Positions 8,535-16,104 of a stretch of DNA of 38,129 bases are shown piece after piece; the first letter of the stretch is position 1; each line of letters opens with the position of its first letter. The notes beneath the pieces are model-generated. The model worked only from the letters and a program-made list of their open reading frames with translations. It had not been told where the DNA came from and searched no databases. Source of the stretch: DASUME01 sp038257655 (GTDB taxonomy: Bacteria > Myxococcota_A > Polyangia > Polyangiales > DASUME01); the NCBI GenBank assembly GCA_038257655.1, contig JBBSJC010000008.1, forward strand, positions 1-38,129. Direction: 5' to 3'. A program made the translations under genes and the position numbers.

Positions 8535-10526
8535 GTGGACGGGGGAAGAACAGCACAGTGTCCAAACTGTGGCGCACCGATCGCCTGGAAGGTGGGCTCA
8601 TCGCATGCACTCGTGTGCAGCCATTGCCGCTTTTCGCTCGTGCGCACCGATCGGGACCTGAGCGCGCTCGGCAAGCTAGCGGACCTCGTGCCCACTGCAG
8701 CCCCGCTCACGGTGGGCGACAGCGGCAGTATTGCGGGTAAGGGGTTTACGGTCCTTGGCCGTGTCCAACTCGACCACGGACGCGGACCCTGGGATGAGTG
8801 GTACCTGAGCTTTAGCGACCAGACCTGGGGCTGGCTCGCACGCGCTCAAGGCCGCTGGTATCTAACCTACGAGAAAGACGCGAGCGGCTTGCCACCATGG
8901 GACGCCCTGGAACCGGCCGCGCGCGGCGTCTTTCCGGGCACAGGATCGATCGAGTGGGTGGTCTCCGAACGCGGGGGCTCGGCGCTGATCTCTGCAGAGG
9001 GAGAGCTACCCTTCCCGGCAGTTCCTCTATCGTCTGGACGCTATGCCGATCTGGAAGGCGAAGGCTACGCGTTTGCAAGCGTCGACTATGGGGATGGCAG
9101 CGCGAAGCCCAAGCTCTTCGCAGGCAGACAGCTCAAGGACAGCGAGGTCGCGCTCAAGCGGACGGCCCTTGGTCCACGTCCGACCGAACGCGTACAAGTC
9201 AAGAAGCTTGCCTGTCCAGGTTGCGGTGCGCCGGTATCGCTATTTGTGCCCGAGAGCTGTGAACGTGTGGGCTGCGCCGCCTGTGGCGCCGTGCTCGACC
9301 ATACCCAAGGTGCGCTCAGTCTGCTGAGACAGTTGAATGCGCCTAGGGTCCGCCCTTTCATTCCGCTGGGTTCGACCGGCAAGTTCCTAGGCCGAACGCG
9401 CATCGTAATAGGTTTCATTCAGCGCGCGGTCGAGGTGGAAGGTGAGCGTTTTACCTGGCGCGAATACTTACTTTTCAGCGAAAGGGACACAGCTGGCGAG
9501 AGCAAAGCTGGCAAAAGCACGGTTGGGCAAGAAGACGTGCCCGAGCAGGCTTACACTTGGCTCGTCGAAGACAATCGTCACTTCATTCACGTAACGCCGG
9601 TCAGCACAGCGAGCGTCAAGGACAACTACCAGGAGGCGACGCACAAGGGCCGCCGTTACAAACGCTTCGCGCACGGCGCGCCCGTGGTCGACTTCGTAGT
9701 GGGCGAATTCTACTGGAAGGTGATGGTCGGCGACACGAGTCAGACGGTGGACTATGTCGCGCCGCCGCGCATCCTGAGCCTGGAGCGCAGTCAAAACGAA
9801 GTGAGCTGGTCTGAGGGTGAATACGTCGACCCCAAGGCACTGTTTCGCGCGTTCGGACTGCGCGATGCTCCACTCGTTCCCATCGGCGTCAGCCCCTGTC
9901 AGCCGAACCCGCACACGCTTACGTTGCCTGCGATCACATTCGCGCTGCTCGCCTTCTTGTTCTCGCTTGTCGCCATCGTCTACGAGCTTGGCCGCCACAC
10001 GCGCGTGCTGGCTGATACGCAGCTCAGTATGCCACCGAGCGACACCGCGATAGCCGAGGGCAGAGGAGCGCGCCCCCCGGTAACCTTCCTGCCGTCTTTC
10101 GACGTGTCGGACGGGCCCACCACGTTGAAAGTCGAGCTCGAAACCAATATCGACAATGGGTGGGCAAGCCTCAGCACCTCCCTCCTTAACGAGACCACCG
10201 GACAAGTTCAGGAGCTTGACCTTCTCGCCGAACGCTATGCAGGCAGGACGGATGGAGAAAGTTGGAGTGAAGGCGATACCGACGCAGACGGGTACTATGG
10301 CGAGCTTCATGCTGGTCGTTACGCGTTGCGCCTATCGCCCGCGTGGGATGCCTGGCCGCAGAACGCCGTAGCTCCTGCCCCGAGCGTGCGTGTGCGCGTG
10401 ATCGAGGGCGAGCGCAGCCCCCTGTGTTGTTGCGGTGCCTTTCTGTTAATAGCTTTACCATTCGGGCTGACCTTGGTGCGGCGCGCCAGCTTCGAGCACA
10501 AGCGTCGAGAAAATGCCAACCCGTAA
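8535..10526 (+). CDS. DUF4178 zinc-ribbon membrane protein
   Basis: This 663-residue protein starts with GTG; an in-frame stop at 8520 rules out a longer start except a non-standard CTG. A zinc ribbon (Cys9, Cys12, Cys28, Cys31: CPNC and CSHC) precedes a first DUF4178-like beta domain (about 60-205) containing WDEWYLSF and GWLARAQGRWYL. A second zinc ribbon follows (about 225-255, CPGCGAP and CAACG). A second DUF4178-like domain (about 270-430) contains REYLLF and YTWLVEDNRHF. Then come a membrane segment (about 458-483), a ~140-residue probably extracytoplasmic domain, and a second membrane segment (627-650) preceded by CCC. DUF4178 proteins are known to cluster with DUF350 and spermidine-synthase-like genes, as here; their function is unknown. 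It is the first gene of the eight-gene operon, and ten bases separate it from the next. Confidence 0.88.
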   Translation: MDGGRTAQCPNCGAPIAWKVGSSHALVCSHCRFSLVRTDRDLSALGKLADLVPTAAPLTVGDSGSIAGKGFTVLGRVQLDHGRGPWDEWYLSFSDQTWGWLARAQGRWYLTYEKDASGLPPWDALEPAARGVFPGTGSIEWVVSERGGSALISAEGELPFPAVPLSSGRYADLEGEGYAFASVDYGDGSAKPKLFAGRQLKDSEVALKRTALGPRPTERVQVKKLACPGCGAPVSLFVPESCERVGCAACGAVLDHTQGALSLLRQLNAPRVRPFIPLGSTGKFLGRTRIVIGFIQRAVEVEGERFTWREYLLFSERDTAGESKAGKSTVGQEDVPEQAYTWLVEDNRHFIHVTPVSTASVKDNYQEATHKGRRYKRFAHGAPVVDFVVGEFYWKVMVGDTSQTVDYVAPPRILSLERSQNEVSWSEGEYVDPKALFRAFGLRDAPLVPIGVSPCQPNPHTLTLPAITFALLAFLFSLVAIVYELGRHTRVLADTQLSMPPSDTAIAEGRGARPPVTFLPSFDVSDGPTTLKVELETNIDNGWASLSTSLLNETTGQVQELDLLAERYAGRTDGESWSEGDTDADGYYGELHAGRYALRLSPAWDAWPQNAVAPAPSVRVRVIEGERSPLCCCGAFLLIALPFGLTLVRRASFEHKRRENANP

Positions 10527-10535
10527 GGACGCACG

Positions 10536-10724
10536 ATGATCAAAAGCGCCATCTACTTCGTATTCGGGTTGGCCGTGATCGGCACTTACCTTTCGATCGT
10601 GCAAAGTGGCACGGTGTTTTCCGACGCAAAGCAGCAGCCAACGCCGCCTGCCGCCCGCGTGCTTGCGGGTGGAGCGCGCGTTCGACCAGACTTTTGGAGC
10701 CCTGGCTACCTTGGAGGCAAGTGA
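10536..10724 (+). CDS. 62-residue membrane microprotein of the DUF4178/DUF350 cluster
   Basis: A single N-terminal hydrophobic helix (about 3-21, IYFVFGLAVIGTYLS) is followed by a Pro/Ala/Arg-rich segment and a distinctive C terminus, RPDFWSPGYLGGK. AAGGACG (from 10525) lies upstream as a plausible ribosome site, and the stop overlaps the next ATG by one base (TGATG). Both features argue for a real gene despite its size. From memory, short proteins ending in an FW..G(Y/F).GGK motif occur beside DUF350 genes in related bacteria. I cannot confirm that here and assign no function. It is probably an accessory or assembly subunit of a membrane complex with its neighbours. Confidence 0.75.
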   Translation: MIKSAIYFVFGLAVIGTYLSIVQSGTVFSDAKQQPTPPAARVLAGGARVRPDFWSPGYLGGK

Positions 10725-10948
10725 TGCAAATTAAGCTCGATATGCTGATGCAGGCAGTGTTGTCCTCCATCGTGTTTACCACCGTGGGGCTCGTGTTCTT
10801 CGCCGGCACCTTCTACGTGATCCAGAAGTTCTTACCGTTTTCGATTCGCAAGGAAATCGAAGAAGACCAGAACACGGCCGTAGGCATCGTGATCGGTGCG
10901 ATTATCATCGGCATCGCCATGATCGTTTCAGCTGCCGTGCATGGATAG
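10724..10948 (+). CDS. DUF350 (UPF0719) small membrane protein
   Basis: This 74-residue protein has two hydrophobic helices (about 10-32 and 49-71). They are separated by a charged hinge, IRKEIEEDQNTAVGIVIGAI, the hallmark of DUF350; the E. coli representative YjfL carries two such units. It is therefore a single-unit form that would have to oligomerise. It overlaps the preceding microprotein by one base and the following aminopropyltransferase gene by eight bases. DUF350 proteins occur in polyamine/DUF4178 neighbourhoods, and a channel or scaffold role is sometimes suggested but not shown. The family call rests on the motif and context; the function is open. Confidence 0.85.
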   Translation: MQIKLDMLMQAVLSSIVFTTVGLVFFAGTFYVIQKFLPFSIRKEIEEDQNTAVGIVIGAIIIGIAMIVSAAVHG

Positions 10949-12485
10949 CGTGCCGTCAGACAGCGCCGTCCCCACGCGCCGCCCGCTGCTCTTGTACTTG
11001 ACGGTGCTGGTGATAGCGACAGCCGGGCTTGTCTATGAGCTTATCGCGGGTGCGCTCGCAAGCTATGTGCTCGGCGACTCAGTCACGCAGTTTTCCACGA
11101 CCATCGGCGTCTACCTGTCCGCGCTCGGCCTCGGATCTTACCTTTCCAAATTCGTCAAGCAGCGCCTGGCGCAACGCTTCGTGGAGATTGAGCTCGCGGC
11201 AGCGCTCGTGGGCGGAGGGTCGGCGCCGATCCTCTTTCTCGCGTTTGGTCATGCTCAGTTTTTCAGCGTGATTCTCTACGGTATGGTGATCGCCGTGGGA
11301 ACGTTGGTCGGCCTCGAGCTGCCCCTGTTGATGCGCATTTTGCGTGAGGAAGTCGACTTCGACAGTCTGGTCGCCAAGGTGCTCACGTTCGACTACGCCG
11401 GGGCGCTTATCGGCTCGATCCTGTTTGCCGTCCTGTTCGTGCCCAAGCTCGGCTTAGTGCGCACCTCGCTTCTGTTCGGCATGCTCAACTGCGCGGTCGG
11501 CTTTCTCACCACCTGGGTATTGAGCGACCGGATCTACGCGCCGGCGCGAGCGCGCCTTCGCCGCAGGGCCGTGGCGCTGCAATGCGGGTTGTTAGGCTGC
11601 TTTGTCTACGCCGATCACATCACGCACTTAGCCGAAGAGGGGATGTACTCGAGCACCATCGTGTACGCCGAGCAGAGCAGCTATCAGCGCATCGTGCTGA
11701 CGGCGGGCGGCGGTGGGTATCAGCTCTTTCTCAACGGCAACTTGCAGTTTTCCAGCCTCGATGAGTACCGCTATCACGAAGCGTTGGTTCACCCCGCGTT
11801 CGCGGCTGCCGCGCAGCGCGCCCACGTGCTCGTGCTCGGCGGCGGGGACGGCCTTGCCATTCGCGAGATCCTCAAGCATCCCGAAGTACAGAGCGTGACA
11901 CTCGTCGATCTCGATCCTGCGATGACGCGTCTGGCCCGTGAGAGCGAGCTCTTGCGCACGCTCAATCAAAACGCGCTTTCAGATCCACGCGTGGAAGTGA
12001 TCGCTGCCGATGCGCTTGTGTGGCTCGATCAGAAGGTCAACAAAACGTACGATGTGGTGATCGTCGACTTCCCAGATCCAAACAACTTTTCGCTGGGGAA
12101 GCTATACACCACCTGGTTTTACGGGCTGCTGCAAAAGGCGATGCACGAGCACACCATCGCCAGTGTGCAGAGCACCTCACCCTTACTGGCCCGCCAGAGC
12201 TACTGGTGCGTGGTGCAAACCATGCAGACCTCCGGGCTGCACGTTCAGCCCTATCACGCGCTTGTGCCGTCGTTTGGCGAATGGGGCTACGTGCTCGCAA
12301 AAAAGGCGGCTTTTGCAGCGCCAACGCAGCTCGGCATCAGCGGCCTTTCGTACCTCAACGATGCCACCCTGGCAGGCATGTTCGTGTTCGCGGTCGATAT
12401 GTCGCGGGTGCCGGCGGAGCCCAATCGCCTGAACAATCAACTACTCGTCCAATACTACGAACAAGACTTCAGCCGCTGGAACTGA
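10941..12485 (+). CDS. Membrane-anchored spermidine-synthase-like aminopropyltransferase
   Basis: This 514-residue protein has about seven predicted membrane helices in residues 15-225, then a soluble aminopropyltransferase/SAM-binding domain (about 240-460). Visible motifs are LNGNLQFSSLDEYRYHE (264-280), GGGDG (300-304), the acidic end of beta-2 (DLDP, 323-326), AADA (355-358) and DFPDP (376-380). The two aspartates of the last motif, which bind and deprotonate the amine in spermidine synthases, are both kept. The enzyme would transfer an aminopropyl group from decarboxylated SAM to an amine acceptor at the membrane face. No speD (SAM decarboxylase) is in the window. Such membrane-fused forms are widespread but poorly characterised, so the substrate is unknown and I withhold the symbol speE. 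Confidence 0.88.
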   Translation: MDSVPSDSAVPTRRPLLLYLTVLVIATAGLVYELIAGALASYVLGDSVTQFSTTIGVYLSALGLGSYLSKFVKQRLAQRFVEIELAAALVGGGSAPILFLAFGHAQFFSVILYGMVIAVGTLVGLELPLLMRILREEVDFDSLVAKVLTFDYAGALIGSILFAVLFVPKLGLVRTSLLFGMLNCAVGFLTTWVLSDRIYAPARARLRRRAVALQCGLLGCFVYADHITHLAEEGMYSSTIVYAEQSSYQRIVLTAGGGGYQLFLNGNLQFSSLDEYRYHEALVHPAFAAAAQRAHVLVLGGGDGLAIREILKHPEVQSVTLVDLDPAMTRLARESELLRTLNQNALSDPRVEVIAADALVWLDQKVNKTYDVVIVDFPDPNNFSLGKLYTTWFYGLLQKAMHEHTIASVQSTSPLLARQSYWCVVQTMQTSGLHVQPYHALVPSFGEWGYVLAKKAAFAAPTQLGISGLSYLNDATLAGMFVFAVDMSRVPAEPNRLNNQLLVQYYEQDFSRWN

Positions 12486-12491
12486 CAAGAC

Positions 12492-14156
12492 GTGTCCTCT
12501 CTGCCATCCCGTCGCGAGTTTCTGCGGGCCTTGCTCGGCACGAGCTTAGGAGCCAGCGTCGCCGCTGCGGCCTGCGATCAGAAGCACGCTCAGAACATAT
12601 CTGGCTCGCTCCTGGGGCAAAATCTAGAGCTCGGGCATCAGTTACGCTCCGACCTTAGCCAGCGCATTGCACATATTGCAGGAACGCAGGCGCAGCGTAC
12701 CGACGTGCTTATCGTCGGCGGTGGTCCTGCTGGCTTGAGCGCAGCTTACGGTCTTCACAAGCACGGCCAGCGCGACGTCCTGGTGCTCGAGCTGGAGCGC
12801 GAGCTCGGGGGGACATCACTCGCGGGCTCCTCGGCGCTAACTGCCTATCCCTGGGGCGCGCATTACCTTCCTGTACCTGCCCGCGACAACCTCGAGCTTG
12901 CCGCGCTGCTACGCGAGATGTCGGTCATCGATGGCGTGGATGATCAAGGCCGCTGGCGCGTGCGCGAGCCTTACCTTGTGCGCGCGCCCGACGAGCGCAT
13001 CTTTTACCGCGGCTACTGGTATCCGGGTTTGTATCTGCAGGCGGGCGCCACAGAGCGAGACCGTGCGCAGCTCGCTGCCTTTGACGCCGAGATCGCACGT
13101 TATGCGGCGCTACGCGACAGTCACGGCAAACGCGCCTTTACCATTCCGATCTCGCGGGCCTCCCAGGCCCCCGAGCTATGTGCCCTCGATTCAGTTCCGG
13201 CCACCCGCTGGTTGAGCGCACGCGGCCTCGATTCGCCGCGTTTGTTGTGGTTGCTCGACTATGCCTGTCGTGACGACTACGGCACGCGGCTTTCGCATAC
13301 CAGCGCCTGGGCTCTGCTGCTCTACTTTGCGGCACGCATCGACGCTGCCCCGAGTACTCCAGCGGTCCCAGGCGATAGACAGAACCTAACCCCCGCCGAG
13401 CTTATCACCTGGCCAGAAGGCAACGCCGCGCTCGTAGCGCACTTGCGCAAGCACAGTGGCGCGCGCATTCAGACCGGCGAGATCGTGCTCGATGTACACC
13501 CTACGCCAGAGGGAGTGCATGTTTACGCTTGGAACGACGCACAGGACGTTCCCAAACATTACCTTGCGCAACACGCAGTGCTCGCCGTGCCGCGCTTCAT
13601 CGCCTGCCGCATCGTGCGCCCGCTACGAGAGCAGCAGCGAGGCGCCCAAGGCTTTGAGTACGCCCCATGGATCGTAGCCAACTTGCACCTGCATGAACGC
13701 CCACAAGAACGTGGTGTGCCTCCCGCCTGGGACAACGTGTTGTACGACAGCCCTTCCCTTGGCTACGTGAGCGCAACCCATCAGCGCGGCAGTGACTTCG
13801 GCCCCACCGTGCTCACCTACTACTTACCCCTGGCCCACGTGGACGCGCGCACCGAGCGCATGGGTTTATTGCGCGGTACCTGGTCTGATTACCGCGATGG
13901 CATCTTAGGCGACCTTGGGCGCGCGCACCCGAACTTGCGCGATGTGGTCAATAAGATTGACGTGTTTCGTTGGGGCCACGCCATGGTCAAACCACTACCC
14001 GGTTTCATTACGAGCAGCGCGCGGCGCGACGCGCAGAAGCCGCTCGGCGCCATCCATTTCGCGCATACCGACCTGTCCGGGGTCGCGCTATTCGAAGAGG
14101 CGTTTGATCACGGCCTGCGCGCGGCCCGAGAGATCACTTCAGGACCTGCGACATGA
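12492..14156 (+). CDS. Tat-exported FAD-dependent oxidoreductase (amine-oxidase-like)
   Basis: This 554-residue protein starts with GTG six bases after the previous stop. A full twin-arginine motif, SRREFLR (residues 6-12), precedes a hydrophobic stretch ending AAAAC. Cys28 could be a lipidation site, suggesting a periplasmic, possibly membrane-tethered flavoprotein folded before export. The Rossmann motif DVLIVGGGPAGLSAAYGL (71-88) and the ribose-binding Glu100, followed by GGTSLAG, identify FAD binding of the amine oxidase/phytoene desaturase type. A C-terminal FAD-contact segment, DLSGVALFEEAFDHG, is near 525-540. Beside an aminopropyltransferase, an amine or polyamine is an attractive substrate, but no substrate residues are diagnostic. 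The stop overlaps the next start (ATGA). Confidence 0.88.
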   Translation: MSSLPSRREFLRALLGTSLGASVAAAACDQKHAQNISGSLLGQNLELGHQLRSDLSQRIAHIAGTQAQRTDVLIVGGGPAGLSAAYGLHKHGQRDVLVLELERELGGTSLAGSSALTAYPWGAHYLPVPARDNLELAALLREMSVIDGVDDQGRWRVREPYLVRAPDERIFYRGYWYPGLYLQAGATERDRAQLAAFDAEIARYAALRDSHGKRAFTIPISRASQAPELCALDSVPATRWLSARGLDSPRLLWLLDYACRDDYGTRLSHTSAWALLLYFAARIDAAPSTPAVPGDRQNLTPAELITWPEGNAALVAHLRKHSGARIQTGEIVLDVHPTPEGVHVYAWNDAQDVPKHYLAQHAVLAVPRFIACRIVRPLREQQRGAQGFEYAPWIVANLHLHERPQERGVPPAWDNVLYDSPSLGYVSATHQRGSDFGPTVLTYYLPLAHVDARTERMGLLRGTWSDYRDGILGDLGRAHPNLRDVVNKIDVFRWGHAMVKPLPGFITSSARRDAQKPLGAIHFAHTDLSGVALFEEAFDHGLRAAREITSGPAT

Positions 14157-15247
14157 GCGATACAGCTCAGGCGCAGGCCATGTTTGCCCGGCCTAACGCA
14201 GGCCCATGGTTATTCGGTCGCACCACGGACCTTACGGTGTTTGGTGGCAGCGCGCTGCTCTCTCTTCTGCTGCTGCTCGTGGGCGCACGGCTGGGCCTAC
14301 TATATGGCGAAACCCCCGATTGGGTTTGGCTCTTCTGTGTGGTCTGCGTGGATGTGGCGCACGTCTGGTCGACTTTGTTTCGTGTGTATTTCGATCGCGA
14401 GGCACTGCGTGAAAATCCGTGGCTGTACACATGCGTACCCATCCTTGGTTATGCTGTGGCGGTGCTTGCGACGGCTTTCAACCCGGCCTTGTTTTGGCGC
14501 ATGCTCGCTTACCTGGCCGTGTTTCACTTCGTGCGCCAACAGGTAGGCTTCGTCGCGCTCTACGGGCGTCGCGGGCAGCCGCAACAGGCCTGGGAGCGCA
14601 ACTTGGATCGCGCGACCGTCTATGCGGTCACGCTGCACCCGATCGTGGTGTGGCACACGCGTTTACCGCAATCGTTTGCCTGGCTGATGCCAGGTGATTT
14701 CGTCGCGGGCTTGCCTATTGAAATCGCGCGCACTACCGGCGCTCTGATGTGGACGCTGCTCGCACTGTTCAGCGTGCGTCAGTGTCAATTATTCATCAAG
14801 GGAACATGGCAGCCCGGCAAAGTGTTGATCGTCGTGACCACTTTTGCATGTTGGTATGGCGGGATCGTGGTGCTCGCGAGCGATTTTGCATTCACGGTCA
14901 CGAACGTGCTGATCCACGGCGTGCCTTACATGGTGCTTACTTACCGTTATGGGCGTGCGCAGCGGCAGCACGCTTCGATTTCGAGTCTGATTTTGAAGCG
15001 TGGCTTACCTGCATTTGCGTTGGTATGTATCGGCCTTGCATGGCTCGAAGAGTCCGCCTGGGATCACTTCATCTGGCACGAGCGGCCCACTTGGTTTGGG
15101 ATCGGACCTGAGCTTTCGGCGGCCGTCTTGTTGTGGCTCGTACCTTTGCTCGCATTGCCACAGCTGACTCATTACGTGCTCGACGGTCTGGTATGGCGTG
15201 TGCGCAGCGAAGGGTCCGTGCTACGTCGAGAGCTCGAAGACGCATGA
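14153..15247 (+). CDS. Polytopic membrane protein with conserved-looking His motifs, function unknown
   Basis: This 364-residue protein has about eight or nine predicted membrane helices and no recognised domain. Near or within the membrane segments are polar motifs unlikely to be structural filler: DVAHVWSTLFRVYFD, VFHFVRQQVGF, LIHGVPYMVLTYRYG and PQLTHYVLDGLVWR. Repeated His with Asp/Arg partners at helix ends recalls membrane metalloenzymes or haem/quinone proteins, but this is only a resemblance. It overlaps the flavoprotein gene upstream and the phosphoesterase gene downstream by four bases each (ATGA). A role as membrane electron acceptor or partner for the flavoprotein is possible. The gene is certain; the function is inference. 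Confidence 0.85.
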   Translation: MSDTAQAQAMFARPNAGPWLFGRTTDLTVFGGSALLSLLLLLVGARLGLLYGETPDWVWLFCVVCVDVAHVWSTLFRVYFDREALRENPWLYTCVPILGYAVAVLATAFNPALFWRMLAYLAVFHFVRQQVGFVALYGRRGQPQQAWERNLDRATVYAVTLHPIVVWHTRLPQSFAWLMPGDFVAGLPIEIARTTGALMWTLLALFSVRQCQLFIKGTWQPGKVLIVVTTFACWYGGIVVLASDFAFTVTNVLIHGVPYMVLTYRYGRAQRQHASISSLILKRGLPAFALVCIGLAWLEESAWDHFIWHERPTWFGIGPELSAAVLLWLVPLLALPQLTHYVLDGLVWRVRSEGSVLRRELEDA

Positions 15248-16104
15248 AGCTTGCGATCATTGGAGATGTGCACCACGCGTGGAATGCGGCCGATACGGCT
15301 TACTTCAACGTGTCCGATCACGATGCTGTGTTGTTCGTGGGTGATATCTACAACTTATCTATCCAACGCGGCCTGCGCGCGGCCGCCGAGCTCGCTGATC
15401 TCGAAAAGCCTGCGCTATTGATTCCGGGCAATCACGACGCGGCTCATCCAGCGCAGTTGGCAGCCGAAATCACACGCCGTGCGAGCTTGATTCGCATCAC
15501 ATCCTTCGGTCACGGGCAACGCGTGCGTGACATGGATCAAGCGGTCGGCGGTGTACAAGTCGGTGGTTATAGCGTTCACCGCTTGAGTGATAAGCTCGAG
15601 GTAGTCGTCGGGCGGCCGCATGCGATGGGCGGCTCGATCCTGAGCTTTGCGCCGCAGCTCGCAGAGGCCCACGGGGTTCGTTCGCAAGCGGATAGCGTCG
15701 CGAAGCTCAAGCGCTGTGTCGACGACAGCACCACCCGGGATTTGATCTTTCTTGCGCACAATGGCCCCACGGGCTTAGGCGCACGGCGTGCGGACCTCTG
15801 GGGCTGCGATTTCCGCCGCGAAGAAGGTGATTTCGGCGACGAGGACCTGCGTGTCGCCATCGACTACGCCGTGTCTCGGGGCAAACGTGTGCTCGCTGTG
15901 GTCGCAGGGCACATGCATCATCGTCTGCGCGGCGGCGGCCAGCGCCAATGGGTGACTCGGCAAGATGGTATTCTCTACGTCAATGCCGCGCGCGTGCCGC
16001 GCATCTTCGAAGAGCGTGGCCATTTCTACCATCACCACGTGGATCTACGCATCGAAGACGGTGAAGCCGAGGCCATCGAGGTACTGCGTGAGGGGGAGCG
16101 ATGA
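15244..16104 (+). CDS. Calcineurin-like metallophosphoesterase, TIGR04168-like
   Basis: This is a 286-residue protein. The ATG at 15244 overlaps the upstream stop and opens directly with the first metal motif, so a longer in-frame start at 15133, inside the upstream gene, is rejected. Metal ligands are all present: Asp8 and His10 (GDVH), Asp34 (VGD), GNHD (62-65), His172 (AHNGPTGLG), and His223/His225 (GHMHH). The C-terminal layout, with GxxGLG, a Cys/Asp motif, GDEDLRVAID and YVNAARVPR, matches what I know of TIGR04168. That family is best known from cyanobacteria and plants, and its substrate is not established. It is likely a soluble cytoplasmic dinuclear-metal phosphatase or nuclease. The stop overlaps the next start (ATGA). 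Confidence 0.88.
   Translation: MKLAIIGDVHHAWNAADTAYFNVSDHDAVLFVGDIYNLSIQRGLRAAAELADLEKPALLIPGNHDAAHPAQLAAEITRRASLIRITSFGHGQRVRDMDQAVGGVQVGGYSVHRLSDKLEVVVGRPHAMGGSILSFAPQLAEAHGVRSQADSVAKLKRCVDDSTTRDLIFLAHNGPTGLGARRADLWGCDFRREEGDFGDEDLRVAIDYAVSRGKRVLAVVAGHMHHRLRGGGQRQWVTRQDGILYVNAARVPRIFEERGHFYHHHVDLRIEDGEAEAIEVLREGER

Noticed and set aside
15133..15243. Longer start for the metallophosphoesterase
   Set aside because: It lies inside the upstream membrane-protein gene and encodes an Arg-rich stretch; the ATG at 15244 begins at the first metal-binding strand.
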